Positions 1 to 7,023 of a stretch of DNA of 7,556 nt are shown here, piece after piece (the stretch's first letter is position 1; every line of letters starts with the position of its first letter). A program made the translations under genes and the position numbers. The notes below the pieces were generated by a model, which saw nothing but the letters and a program-made list of their open reading frames with translations, searched no databases and had not been told where the DNA came from. Origin of the DNA: Psychroflexus sp. (lineage in GTDB: Bacteria; Bacteroidota; Bacteroidia; Flavobacteriales; Flavobacteriaceae); assembly GCA_007116535.1 (NCBI GenBank), contig SKIG01000067.1, positions 1 to 7,556 on the forward strand, written 5' to 3'.

Positions 1-49
1 AAAAAATGCGAGTAACTAAATTATCTTAACAATTAATTTACAGACGAAT

Positions 50-1483
50 ATGTTGAAAAATGCGGAAAATGTTTGGCAAAATTGTCTTCAGTTTATTGAA
101 GATAATATACCACAACAGGCATTTAAGACATGGTTTGAACCAATCAAACCCGTAAAGCTTGAAGAAAATGTGTTGAGTATTCAAGTTCCCTCCAAGTTTT
201 TTTGCGAATGGCTAGAAGAACATTATGTTAGCTTACTTAAAGTATCCCTGACAAAAGAGCTTGGGGCAAAAGCTAGGTTAGTGTATGTAACAGTTTCTAA
301 AAATAGTACTACAACAGAAAGTGTTAGCATAACTGAAAGTGTTCCTAGCGCTCAACGTGGAAAAGTAGCTACTCAAAATGTTGATTTGCCTATCAAATCA
401 AAAAATCCTGAGATAAAGAACCCATTTGTAATTCCAGGAATTAGAAATTTACAGATAGATTCTCAGCTCAACCACAATTACAATTTCGATAATTTCTTAG
501 AAGGAGACTCCAATCGCCTAGCACGTTCAGCTGGAAGAGCAATCGCAAACAAGCCGGGAGGAACTTCATTTAATCCACTACTTATTTTTGGCGGAAGTGG
601 TTTAGGAAAAACACATCTAGCTCATGCTATTGGTGTAGATATCAAAGAAAAGTATCCTGAAAAAACGGTATTATACATTTCTGCTGAAAAGTTTACGCAA
701 CAGTATATTGATTCTGTGGTAAAAAAGAATAGTCGAACAGATTTTATTCACTTTTACCAAGTTTTAGATGTATTGATTGTAGATGATATTCAACTTCTAT
801 CAGGAAAAAAAGGAACACAAGAAGTTTTCTTCCATATTTTCAATCACTTGCATCAAAACGGAAAACAAGTTATTCTTACAAGTGACAAAGCGCCTGTAGA
901 TATGCAAGAGATCGAACAAAGACTTTTGTCTCGATTTAAATGGGGGCTTTCTGCAGAACTTCAAATCCCTGATTACGAAACTAGGTTAGGAATTATTAAA
1001 AACAAGCTCTATCGTGATGGTGTAGAAATGTCTCAGGAAGTTATTGAGTACGTTGCACAAAATGTTCGCACCAATATCCGCGAATTAGAAGGAGCTATCA
1101 TTTCTTTAATTGCGCATTCATCTTTTGCAAAAAGAGATGTAGATATAGCCTTAGCAGAGAAAATAGTTGCTAATTATGTGAAAAAGTCCAAGCGCGAAGT
1201 TTCTATTGAAGAGATTCAGCAGGTGGTAAGCGATTATTTTGATATGGATGTGGCTACACTTCAATCTAAAACTCGAAAGCGAAATATTGTTCAAGCAAGA
1301 CAGATTGCTATGTTTTTTGCTAAGAAAATGACAAAAAATTCTTTAGCTAGCATCGGAAAAAATATTGGAAAAAGAGACCATGCTACTGTTTTACACGCTT
1401 GCAAAACTGTCGAAAATTTAGAAAGCACCGATAAAGAGTTCAAGCGTTACATCGAAGATTTACAAATGAAGCTTCATTGTTAA
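50..1483 (+). CDS. dnaA: Chromosomal replication initiator protein DnaA
   Basis: DnaA is the cytoplasmic AAA+ ATPase that binds DnaA boxes at oriC, forms an ATP-dependent filament, melts the origin and recruits the helicase. All four domains are visible in the 477 residues. Domain I is about 1-85 (starting NVWQNCLQFI, with KTWFEPI at 26-32). Domain II is a short polar linker at about 86-140. Domain III is the AAA+ core, with Walker A GGSGLGKT at 181-188, Walker B VLIVDDI at 241-247, sensor 1 LTSD at 276-279, the arginine-finger segment RLLSRF at 291-296 and sensor 2 NIRELEGAI at 342-350. Domain IV binds DNA, with the basic segment KTRKRNIVQARQ at 407-418 and the DnaA signature GKRDHATVLHACKTV at 440-454. 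Length is normal and the gene is intact. The ATG at 50 gives the family's usual N terminus. Only 49 bases lie upstream, so its promoter may be outside the window. It is probably transcribed separately from the next gene, since the 102-nt gap carries its own promoter-like element. Confidence 0.98.
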   Translation: MLKNAENVWQNCLQFIEDNIPQQAFKTWFEPIKPVKLEENVLSIQVPSKFFCEWLEEHYVSLLKVSLTKELGAKARLVYVTVSKNSTTTESVSITESVPSAQRGKVATQNVDLPIKSKNPEIKNPFVIPGIRNLQIDSQLNHNYNFDNFLEGDSNRLARSAGRAIANKPGGTSFNPLLIFGGSGLGKTHLAHAIGVDIKEKYPEKTVLYISAEKFTQQYIDSVVKKNSRTDFIHFYQVLDVLIVDDIQLLSGKKGTQEVFFHIFNHLHQNGKQVILTSDKAPVDMQEIEQRLLSRFKWGLSAELQIPDYETRLGIIKNKLYRDGVEMSQEVIEYVAQNVRTNIRELEGAIISLIAHSSFAKRDVDIALAEKIVANYVKKSKREVSIEEIQQVVSDYFDMDVATLQSKTRKRNIVQARQIAMFFAKKMTKNSLASIGKNIGKRDHATVLHACKTVENLESTDKEFKRYIEDLQMKLHC

Positions 1484-1559
1484 CCAAATAATTTATTGCT
1501 TTTCTTTTTCTTCTAATTTATTTTTCAAGTATTCTATAAAATTGTATTTTTATGGATAT

Positions 1560-1567
1560 TAATTTTG
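1560..1567 (+). promoter_or_regulatory. Bacteroidota-type -7 promoter element (TAATTTTG) before the phosphatase gene
   Basis: The octamer is a perfect match to the TAnnTTTG -7 consensus known for the Bacteroidota housekeeping sigma factor. It lies in the AT-rich gap after dnaA, 18 nt before the preferred ATG at 1586. A transcript from it would have a leader of about a dozen bases. The -33 TTG is poor: the nearest TTG, at 1542-1544, leaves only 15 bp, shorter than the usual spacing. The call rests on the -7 match and its position alone. Confidence 0.45.
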
Positions 1568-1585
1568 TTTAAAAATCCATTTTCG

Positions 1586-2050
1586 ATGAAAGAAAAAGTG
1601 TCTTCTATTTTAATGGTTTGTTTGGGGAATATTTGTCGATCACCTTTAGCAGAAGGACTTATGGCTTCTAAGGTCGACACCTCAAAAATAAAAGTAGATT
1701 CTGCAGGAACAGCCGATTATCATGTAGGCGCGCTTCCTGACAAAAGATCTATCAAAGTCGCTAAAGAGAACGGGATTGATTTAACAAAGCTTAGAGGCAG
1801 ACAATTCCAGGTTGCAGATTTTGATCGATTTGATAAAATTTATGTGATGGATGCTTCCAACTATCAAAACGTGATTCGTCTTGCAAGAAGAGAAGAGGAT
1901 AAAAATAAGGTAGAATTTATTTTAAATGAAATCACACCTAATGAAAATGCCGAAGTACCCGATCCTTACTACGGAGGCGAAAGTGGTTTCCAGCACGTCT
2001 ACGAATTGTTGGATGAAGCAACCTCAATAATTGCTAATAAAATAAAATAG
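1586..2050 (+). CDS. Low-molecular-weight protein tyrosine phosphatase
   Basis: This is a small cytoplasmic phosphatase that removes phosphate from phosphotyrosine through a cysteinyl-phosphate intermediate. Counting from the ATG at 1586 (154 residues), the P-loop CLGNICRS is at 12-19, with nucleophile Cys12 and phosphate-binding Arg18. This matches the usual Cys12 numbering of the family. The general-acid loop PDPYYGG is at 125-131, with Asp126. The segment DSAGT (38-42) and the C-terminal helix GFQHVYELLDEA are also typical. The same frame extends to a TTG at 1565, adding seven residues, but that TTG lies inside a perfect -7 promoter element, so I prefer the ATG. Next comes the methyltransferase gene after 2 nt, a likely operon. 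Related enzymes include arsenate reductases, but no ars genes are present and the DPYY loop favours a phosphatase. The target protein is unknown; no tyrosine kinase gene is in view. Confidence 0.92.
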   Translation: MKEKVSSILMVCLGNICRSPLAEGLMASKVDTSKIKVDSAGTADYHVGALPDKRSIKVAKENGIDLTKLRGRQFQVADFDRFDKIYVMDASNYQNVIRLARREEDKNKVEFILNEITPNENAEVPDPYYGGESGFQHVYELLDEATSIIANKIK

Positions 2051-2052
2051 GT

Positions 2053-2781
2053 ATGGAAGAACAAAACGAATTATCGTCCGAAAGCTTTGGTAAGATTTTT
2101 TTGATTCCTTCCAGGCTTGGTGAACAACCACCCTTAGAAGTTTTGCCCTTATCCATCCGTAAAAAAATCGATGATATTGATACCTATATCGTTGAAAATG
2201 AAAAAGTAACTCGTCATTTTATCAAGAAAATTATTCCAACTAAAGATCAGTCGATACTTAATTTTTTCTTGTTGAATAAATTTACTCAAAGCATCGAATT
2301 ACCTTTATTTTTAGAGCCTTGCTTGAAAGGTGAAGATATTGGATTAATAACAGATGCGGGTTGCCCTGGGGTAGCTGACCCGGGTGCTCAAATAGTTGCT
2401 TTAGCACATCAAAAGAATATACAAGTTGTTCCTTTGGTAGGACCATCATCTATTTTGTTAGCATTGATGGCAAGTGGCATGAATGGACAAAGCTTTAGTT
2501 TTAATGGGTATTTACCCATCGATAAGCAAGAGTGTAAAAGCAAAATAAAAGCTCTAGAAAAAAGGTCTTTGGAAGAAAATCAAGCTCAAATTTTTATTGA
2601 AACTCCTTACAGAAACAACCAACTGTTAGACATTTTTTTGAAAGTTTTACACCCACAAACCATGCTTTCGGTTGCTTGTGATTTAACTTTGGAAACAGAA
2701 TACATAAAAGCTAAAGCAGTCCAAGACTGGAAAAGTGAAAACATAGATTTGCACAAACGTCCTTGTATTTTTATTTTTTAA
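2053..2781 (+). CDS. RsmI-like SAM-dependent methyltransferase (tetrapyrrole methylase fold)
   Basis: This is a predicted cytoplasmic methyltransferase using S-adenosylmethionine, with the two-domain tetrapyrrole-methylase fold shared by RsmI (the 16S rRNA C1402 2'-O-methyltransferase) and the corrin and porphyrin methylases. RsmI-like landmarks appear in order: GKIFLIPSRLGE at 13-24 (where RsmI has a PTPIGN-type motif), LITDAGCPGVADPG at 98-111, VPLVGPSS at 126-133, FNGYLP at 150-155 and ETPYR at 183-187. The positions of the RsmI PTPIGN and EDTR motifs are changed (PSRLGE, and VENEKVTRH at 47-55). I read it as the diverged RsmI paralogue common in Bacteroidota rather than RsmI itself, so I give no symbol. 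The substrate is unknown. At 242 residues it is slightly shorter than typical RsmI. It starts 2 nt after the phosphatase stop and is probably translated from the same mRNA. The frame is intact. Confidence 0.88.
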   Translation: MEEQNELSSESFGKIFLIPSRLGEQPPLEVLPLSIRKKIDDIDTYIVENEKVTRHFIKKIIPTKDQSILNFFLLNKFTQSIELPLFLEPCLKGEDIGLITDAGCPGVADPGAQIVALAHQKNIQVVPLVGPSSILLALMASGMNGQSFSFNGYLPIDKQECKSKIKALEKRSLEENQAQIFIETPYRNNQLLDIFLKVLHPQTMLSVACDLTLETEYIKAKAVQDWKSENIDLHKRPCIFIF

Positions 2782-2876
2782 AAAATGTAAGTAATTGTTT
2801 TGTATTCACTGAAATTCTATTTGCTCACTACTATTTTTTTAGCTTAAATTTAATAGCATAGCCATTTATCTAGAAG

Positions 2877-2884
2877 TAACTTTG
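2877..2884 (+). promoter_or_regulatory. Bacteroidota-type -7 promoter element (TAACTTTG) before the receptor gene
   Basis: This octamer is a perfect match to the TAnnTTTG consensus in the 120-nt gap after the methyltransferase gene. It ends 17 nt before the TTG start of the receptor gene, almost the same distance as at the phosphatase promoter (18 nt). No TTG is visible at the normal -33 distance, so the promoter may be weak or activator-dependent. The rest of the gap is AT-rich and shows no clear terminator hairpin. Confidence 0.45.
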
Positions 2885-2901
2885 TTTCAAAATTTATTGC
2901 T

Positions 2902-5268
2902 TTGAGAATTTTCATTTTATGTAGCATACTTCTATTTGGTTTAGTAGGTTATGCTCAAGAGTCATTTCAACTTAAGGGAATGGTAGTTGAAGCAGACTCC
3001 AAAGAACCAATCTTAGGTGCCAATGTCGAAATTAAAAATCAACAAAAAGGCACAGTAACCGATTTTGATGGAAATTTTTTCTTCGAGCTAAGCTCATCTT
3101 CCTACACTTTAATAGTAAGCTACCTCGGTTTTGATACCGTTGAAAAAGAAGTGAGCCTAAATAAAAACACTGAAATTCTTATAGAATTAAGGCAGTCTGA
3201 AGAGCAACTTTCTGAAGTGTTGATAACAGACAACCGAGAAAGAACTGATATTCGAGCAGCCAATGTTAGTGTAACGAGTTTAAAAGCAGAAACAATCAAA
3301 AAAATCCCCGTAGTTTTAGGAGAACCTGATGTGTTGCGTTCATTAGTTCAATTACCTGGGGTGTCAAATGCCGGTGAAGCAGCTTCGGGATTCAATGTCC
3401 GAGGAGGAGGAGCCGATCAGAATTTAGTTCTTTTGGACGATGCAGTTATTTTCAATTCTTCTCACCTATTCGGCTTATTCTCTATCTTTAATCCTGATGC
3501 AGTAAAAGATTTGACGCTTTACAAAGGAGGTATTCCATCTCGCTATGGAGGTAGAGTTTCTTCAGTTGTGGATGTTGTTCAGCGCACAGGAAATGACCAA
3601 AAATTTAAAGGTGAAGCAAACTTGGGAGTGGTTTCAAGTAAACTTCTTGTGGAAGGACCAATTCAAAAAGACAAAAGCTCCTTTTTAATAAGTGGAAGAA
3701 GTTCTTATGCACATTTGTTTTTAGAGTTGGCAGACAATCCAAACTCGGCTTACTTTTATGATTTAAACTCAAAATTCAATTTTAGAATCGATGAAAAAAA
3801 TAAGTTATTGGTTTCAGCTTACTACGGGCGAGATGTTTTCAATATAAATGAAAATTTCATCAACGTATATGGAACCACTTTTATCAATTTACGATGGAAT
3901 CACACCTATACAGAAAACTTATTCAGCAATATGGCATTTGTTGCTAATGACTACTTGTATGCATTAGACCTTAACTCTGTTGGTTTTGAGTTTGATAGTG
4001 GTGTTAGAAACCTAAACTGGAAATACGATTTCAATCAAGTTATTAGCAATTCTACCAAATTTACATACGGAGTAGATACCTTTTTGCATGAGTTCAACCC
4101 CGGAAACATTCGCCCTAACTCTCCCGAATCAGGAATAAATGCACGGCAATTAAATAGGCAATACGCTTGGGAAAGTGCTATTCACTTTGGTGTTGAACAA
4201 GATATAACTTCTAATTTAAAAGTTGCGTATGGGCTTAGGTTTAGTGCCTTTTATAGATTAGGTCAAACAGGTATCAACCGCTACGAAAATGATCTTCCTG
4301 TTATTTATAATTCTACCTTAGGAATATATGAGCAAGCAGATCCAATTGCCACAGAAGATATATCAAGAGGTAGTATTCTTTATTCTTTTTATAATCCAGA
4401 GCCCCGAGCTTCATTGGCTTATACAATAGATGACAATACTTCTATAAAAATGGGGTATAATCGTATGGTTCAGAATTTACACCTAATTACCAATACTTCG
4501 TCTCCAACACCATTAGATGTCTGGACACCTAGCGGTCAGTTTATAAAACCACAACGACTTGACCAAGTTTCTTTTGGGTACTTCAAAAATATAAAAAATG
4601 AAGCCTATTCCATAGAATCAGAAGTTTTCTACAGAACATCTTCAAATTCAATTGACTTTATAGACGGAGCAAATTTAATTGCTAACGATGCTATTGAAAG
4701 AGAAATTTTAAATGGCGAGTCAAGGGCGTATGGTCTAGAATTGCTTGTACGGAAAAATACGGGCAAACTAACTGGTTGGATAGCTTACACTTTATCAAAA
4801 ACAGAGCAAAGAACGCCAGGAAGAACTCCTGACGAGCCAGGAATCAACAATGGAGATTGGTACTTGAATAATTTTGATAGACCCCATGATATTTCTGTGG
4901 TTGCAAGCTATGAGCTAAATAAAAAATGGAGCCTGAATAGCAATGTTATTTACCAAACAGGTTTACCTGTCAATTTTCCTGTGGGACAATACCAATTTCA
5001 AGATTTGACAGTACCTGTTTTTGAAGGCAGGAATTTTAACCGATTACCAGACTTTTACCGAGTAGATGTTGCTGCAACGCTTGTTCCTTCCAAAAATGAA
5101 AATAGAGATTGGAAAACATCATGGACCTTTGGGGTGTATAATGTATTGAATAGAATGAATGCCACAGCAATTAATTTCAGACAGGATCAAAGCACTGGAG
5201 CGAACGAAGCAGTTAGATTAGCTATTTTTGGTGCGGTTCCTTCAGTTTCTTACAACATAAAGTTTTAA
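2902..5268 (+). CDS. TonB-dependent outer membrane receptor with carboxypeptidase-like regulatory domain
   Basis: This is an outer-membrane 22-strand beta-barrel that imports a bound ligand using TonB/ExbBD energy. Residues 1-19 are a signal peptide (MRIFILCSILLFGLVGYAQ, cleaved near AQ/ES). Residues 23-97 form a carboxypeptidase-like regulatory (CarbopepD_reg) domain with the typical GANV, GTVTDFDGNF and VSYLGF motifs. LSEVLITD (103-110) looks like the TonB box. The plug is at about 130-228, including LPGVSNAGEAASGFNVRGGG (151-170) and YKGGIPSRYGGR (207-218). The barrel follows and ends in the C-terminal Phe expected of outer-membrane proteins. The start is a TTG; the first in-frame ATG (residue 27) would remove the signal peptide, so TTG 2902 is favoured. 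At 788 residues it is shorter than SusC-type polysaccharide receptors of about 1000. It lies 2 nt before a DUF4249 lipoprotein gene and they probably form one transport unit. The ligand cannot be told from the sequence. Confidence 0.95.
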   Translation: MRIFILCSILLFGLVGYAQESFQLKGMVVEADSKEPILGANVEIKNQQKGTVTDFDGNFFFELSSSSYTLIVSYLGFDTVEKEVSLNKNTEILIELRQSEEQLSEVLITDNRERTDIRAANVSVTSLKAETIKKIPVVLGEPDVLRSLVQLPGVSNAGEAASGFNVRGGGADQNLVLLDDAVIFNSSHLFGLFSIFNPDAVKDLTLYKGGIPSRYGGRVSSVVDVVQRTGNDQKFKGEANLGVVSSKLLVEGPIQKDKSSFLISGRSSYAHLFLELADNPNSAYFYDLNSKFNFRIDEKNKLLVSAYYGRDVFNINENFINVYGTTFINLRWNHTYTENLFSNMAFVANDYLYALDLNSVGFEFDSGVRNLNWKYDFNQVISNSTKFTYGVDTFLHEFNPGNIRPNSPESGINARQLNRQYAWESAIHFGVEQDITSNLKVAYGLRFSAFYRLGQTGINRYENDLPVIYNSTLGIYEQADPIATEDISRGSILYSFYNPEPRASLAYTIDDNTSIKMGYNRMVQNLHLITNTSSPTPLDVWTPSGQFIKPQRLDQVSFGYFKNIKNEAYSIESEVFYRTSSNSIDFIDGANLIANDAIEREILNGESRAYGLELLVRKNTGKLTGWIAYTLSKTEQRTPGRTPDEPGINNGDWYLNNFDRPHDISVVASYELNKKWSLNSNVIYQTGLPVNFPVGQYQFQDLTVPVFEGRNFNRLPDFYRVDVAATLVPSKNENRDWKTSWTFGVYNVLNRMNATAINFRQDQSTGANEAVRLAIFGAVPSVSYNIKF

Positions 5269-5270
5269 TT

Positions 5271-6161
5271 ATGAAACAACATAATCAATTCAAAAAAATA
5301 AAAAGCTCTAATAGTTCAGAAACAAAAACTGTTTCGAAATTCAGCTATGTATTTTTATGGTCGGTACTTTTCAGTTTATCGTTTACAAGTTGCTTAGATG
5401 TTATTGAGGTAGATTTGGAAGAGGCTACTCCAAGAGTTGTAATTGATGCCGCTTTGCAATGGGAGAGAGATACAGATGGAAATATACAAGAAATAAAAGT
5501 TTCTAAAACTAGAGGTTTTTTTTATGATACCCCTTCATTTATTGAAAATGCGTTTGTACAAATTGAAGATGAAGAAGGAAATGTTTTCTCTTTTGAAGAG
5601 GTAGAAGCAGGCATATACCGTACAGAAAATTTTCAACCAATTTTAAATCGAAGATATTTTCTTAGTGTTGAAGCTGAAGGTGAAGTATTTGAATCGGAAG
5701 AAGTGATGACATCGGTACCGACTATTGCAGGAATTGAACAAACTGACGATGGCGGATTTGCAGGCGGACAAAACGAGGTCAGGGTATTTTTTGAAGATCC
5801 CGCCGGTGAAGAGAATTTTTATTTATTCAAGTTCTTTGTTGATTTTCTAGCTTTTCCTGATTTTACAGTTCTTACGGATGAATTTATCGATGGTAATGTG
5901 AGTTCTGTAAGTTTTAGTGATGAAGATTTAGAAGTAGGTGATGTAGTTACTGTTCAAATGCATGGAATTTCGAGGAGCTACTACAATTTCTTGTTTAGGC
6001 TTCTTGCTCAAACAGGAGCTGCAGGAGGTCCATTTCAAGCCCAACCTGCTACAGTAAGAGGAAATATTGTCAATAAAACTAATGACAATAATTTTGCTTT
6101 TGGTTATTTTAGCCTTTCAGAAATGATAGAAATTGAAGTTGAGGTTGGAGCAGAAAATTAG
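5271..6161 (+). CDS. DUF4249 family outer-membrane lipoprotein
   Basis: This is a predicted lipoprotein that partners the TonB-dependent receptor encoded 2 nt upstream. A hydrophobic segment at about 25-38 leads to a lipobox FTSC at 38-41, making Cys41 the lipidated residue. The mature protein of about 255 residues is strongly acidic and appears mostly beta-structured. Segments I associate with DUF4249 are PRVVIDA (54-60), DPAGEENFYLFKF (176-188), and RGNIVNKTNDNNFAFGYFS (263-281) near the C terminus. The n-region before the hydrophobic segment is unusually long, about 24 residues rich in Lys and Ser. No later in-frame ATG, GTG or TTG before the signal segment offers a shorter form. The role is unknown; by analogy with SusD beside SusC it may help capture ligand at the cell surface. 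DUF4249 is not a SusD homologue by any motif I can see. Acidic residues soon after Cys41 may favour surface export. Confidence 0.85.
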   Translation: MKQHNQFKKIKSSNSSETKTVSKFSYVFLWSVLFSLSFTSCLDVIEVDLEEATPRVVIDAALQWERDTDGNIQEIKVSKTRGFFYDTPSFIENAFVQIEDEEGNVFSFEEVEAGIYRTENFQPILNRRYFLSVEAEGEVFESEEVMTSVPTIAGIEQTDDGGFAGGQNEVRVFFEDPAGEENFYLFKFFVDFLAFPDFTVLTDEFIDGNVSSVSFSDEDLEVGDVVTVQMHGISRSYYNFLFRLLAQTGAAGGPFQAQPATVRGNIVNKTNDNNFAFGYFSLSEMIEIEVEVGAEN

Positions 6162-6216
6162 TTACTTTAACTAGCCTTAGATTAATTTGACTTATATGTA
6201 ACTAAAAATTCATTAA

Positions 6217-7023
6217 ATGGATAAAATAACCGAAAAAGAGTCTCTGTATGATAATTTGGAGCAAATGAGTATTGGAGACACGCTTCAATACATGAATCAG
6301 GAAGACCAAAAAGTAGCACTAGAAATTCAAAAACAACTTCCTGCAATAGAAAAATTAGTTAGTCAATGCATTGCAAAGTTGAAAAATGGTGGACGAATCC
6401 TTTATATAGGAGCAGGAACTAGTGGACGCTTGGGGATTCTTGATGCAAGTGAATGTCCTCCAACTTTTGGTGTAAGTCCTGACTTAGTTGTTGGAATTAT
6501 TGCAGGCGGAGACAATGCAATTCGTTCTGCGATTGAAGGGGCTGAGGACTCTACAACACAAGCTTGGTTAGATTTACAAAATAGTTATATTTCTGAAGAC
6601 GATGTGTTAATAGGAATTGCCGCCTCAGGAACCACTCCTTATGTTGTAGCGGGATTACAAAAAGCACAGGAAAATAATATCATCACAGGTTGTATAACTT
6701 GTAATCCAAATTCACCATTAGCAAAAGTTTCAGATTTTCCTGTAGAAGTAATAGTTGGGCCTGAGTTTGTTACAGGAAGTTCACGCTTAAAAGCAGGAAC
6801 AGCTCAAAAAATGGTTTTGAATATGATTACTACTACAAGCATGATTCAATTGGGTAGAGTGAAAGGTAATCGAATGGTTGATATGCAATTATCCAATGAA
6901 AAGCTTATAGATAGAGGAACAAAAATGAGTTTAAAAGAAAAGAGCAATTTAGCATACGAAGAAGCAAAAGCTTTATTGATGAAATACGGCAGCGTGAGAA
7001 ACGCTATAAAATTAGCTAAGTAG
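6217..7023 (+). CDS. murQ: N-acetylmuramic acid 6-phosphate etherase MurQ
   Basis: MurQ cleaves the lactyl ether of N-acetylmuramic acid 6-phosphate, giving GlcNAc 6-phosphate and D-lactate, a cytoplasmic step of peptidoglycan sugar recycling. The 268 residues form one SIS (sugar isomerase) domain. The phosphosugar loop IGAGTSGRLGILDASECPPT is at 64-83, EGAEDS at 107-112, GIAASGTTPYVVAGL at 133-147, and the MurQ signature VTGSSRLKAGTAQK at 185-198. Glu79 and Glu110 align with the two catalytic glutamates of E. coli MurQ (83 and 114, a constant offset of four). The protein is about 30 residues shorter than E. coli MurQ at the C terminus, as I expect for flavobacterial forms, and ends just before the next gene. 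It lies 55 nt after the DUF4249 gene, so read-through or a weak promoter of its own are both possible. No MurNAc transporter, kinase or amidase gene is in the window. Confidence 0.96.
   Translation: MDKITEKESLYDNLEQMSIGDTLQYMNQEDQKVALEIQKQLPAIEKLVSQCIAKLKNGGRILYIGAGTSGRLGILDASECPPTFGVSPDLVVGIIAGGDNAIRSAIEGAEDSTTQAWLDLQNSYISEDDVLIGIAASGTTPYVVAGLQKAQENNIITGCITCNPNSPLAKVSDFPVEVIVGPEFVTGSSRLKAGTAQKMVLNMITTTSMIQLGRVKGNRMVDMQLSNEKLIDRGTKMSLKEKSNLAYEEAKALLMKYGSVRNAIKLAK

Noticed and set aside
317..343. Short repeat of GAAAGTGTT (317-325 and 335-343) in dnaA
   Set aside because: It encodes two ESV units in the variable domain II linker. It is a two-copy, partly mismatched repeat of 18 nt with no clear role.
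1484..1559. Terminator or small RNA in the gap after dnaA
   Set aside because: The stretch is T-rich and AT-rich, but I found no inverted repeat with a G/C core and no conserved RNA-like structure by eye.
2149..2157. TTATCCATC as a DnaA box
   Set aside because: It has mismatches at the conserved end of TTATCCACA, stands alone and lies inside a coding region.
2773..2786. Palindrome ATTTTTTAAAAAAT at the end of the methyltransferase gene as a terminator
   Set aside because: It is all A/T with no room for a loop, and it overlaps the stop codon. Such runs are expected by chance in DNA this AT-rich.
6182..6189. TTAATTTG as a promoter -7 element for murQ
   Set aside because: It has one mismatch to TAnnTTTG, no TTG at the -33 distance and a longer gap to the ATG (27 nt) than the other two promoters. 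It is too weak to list.
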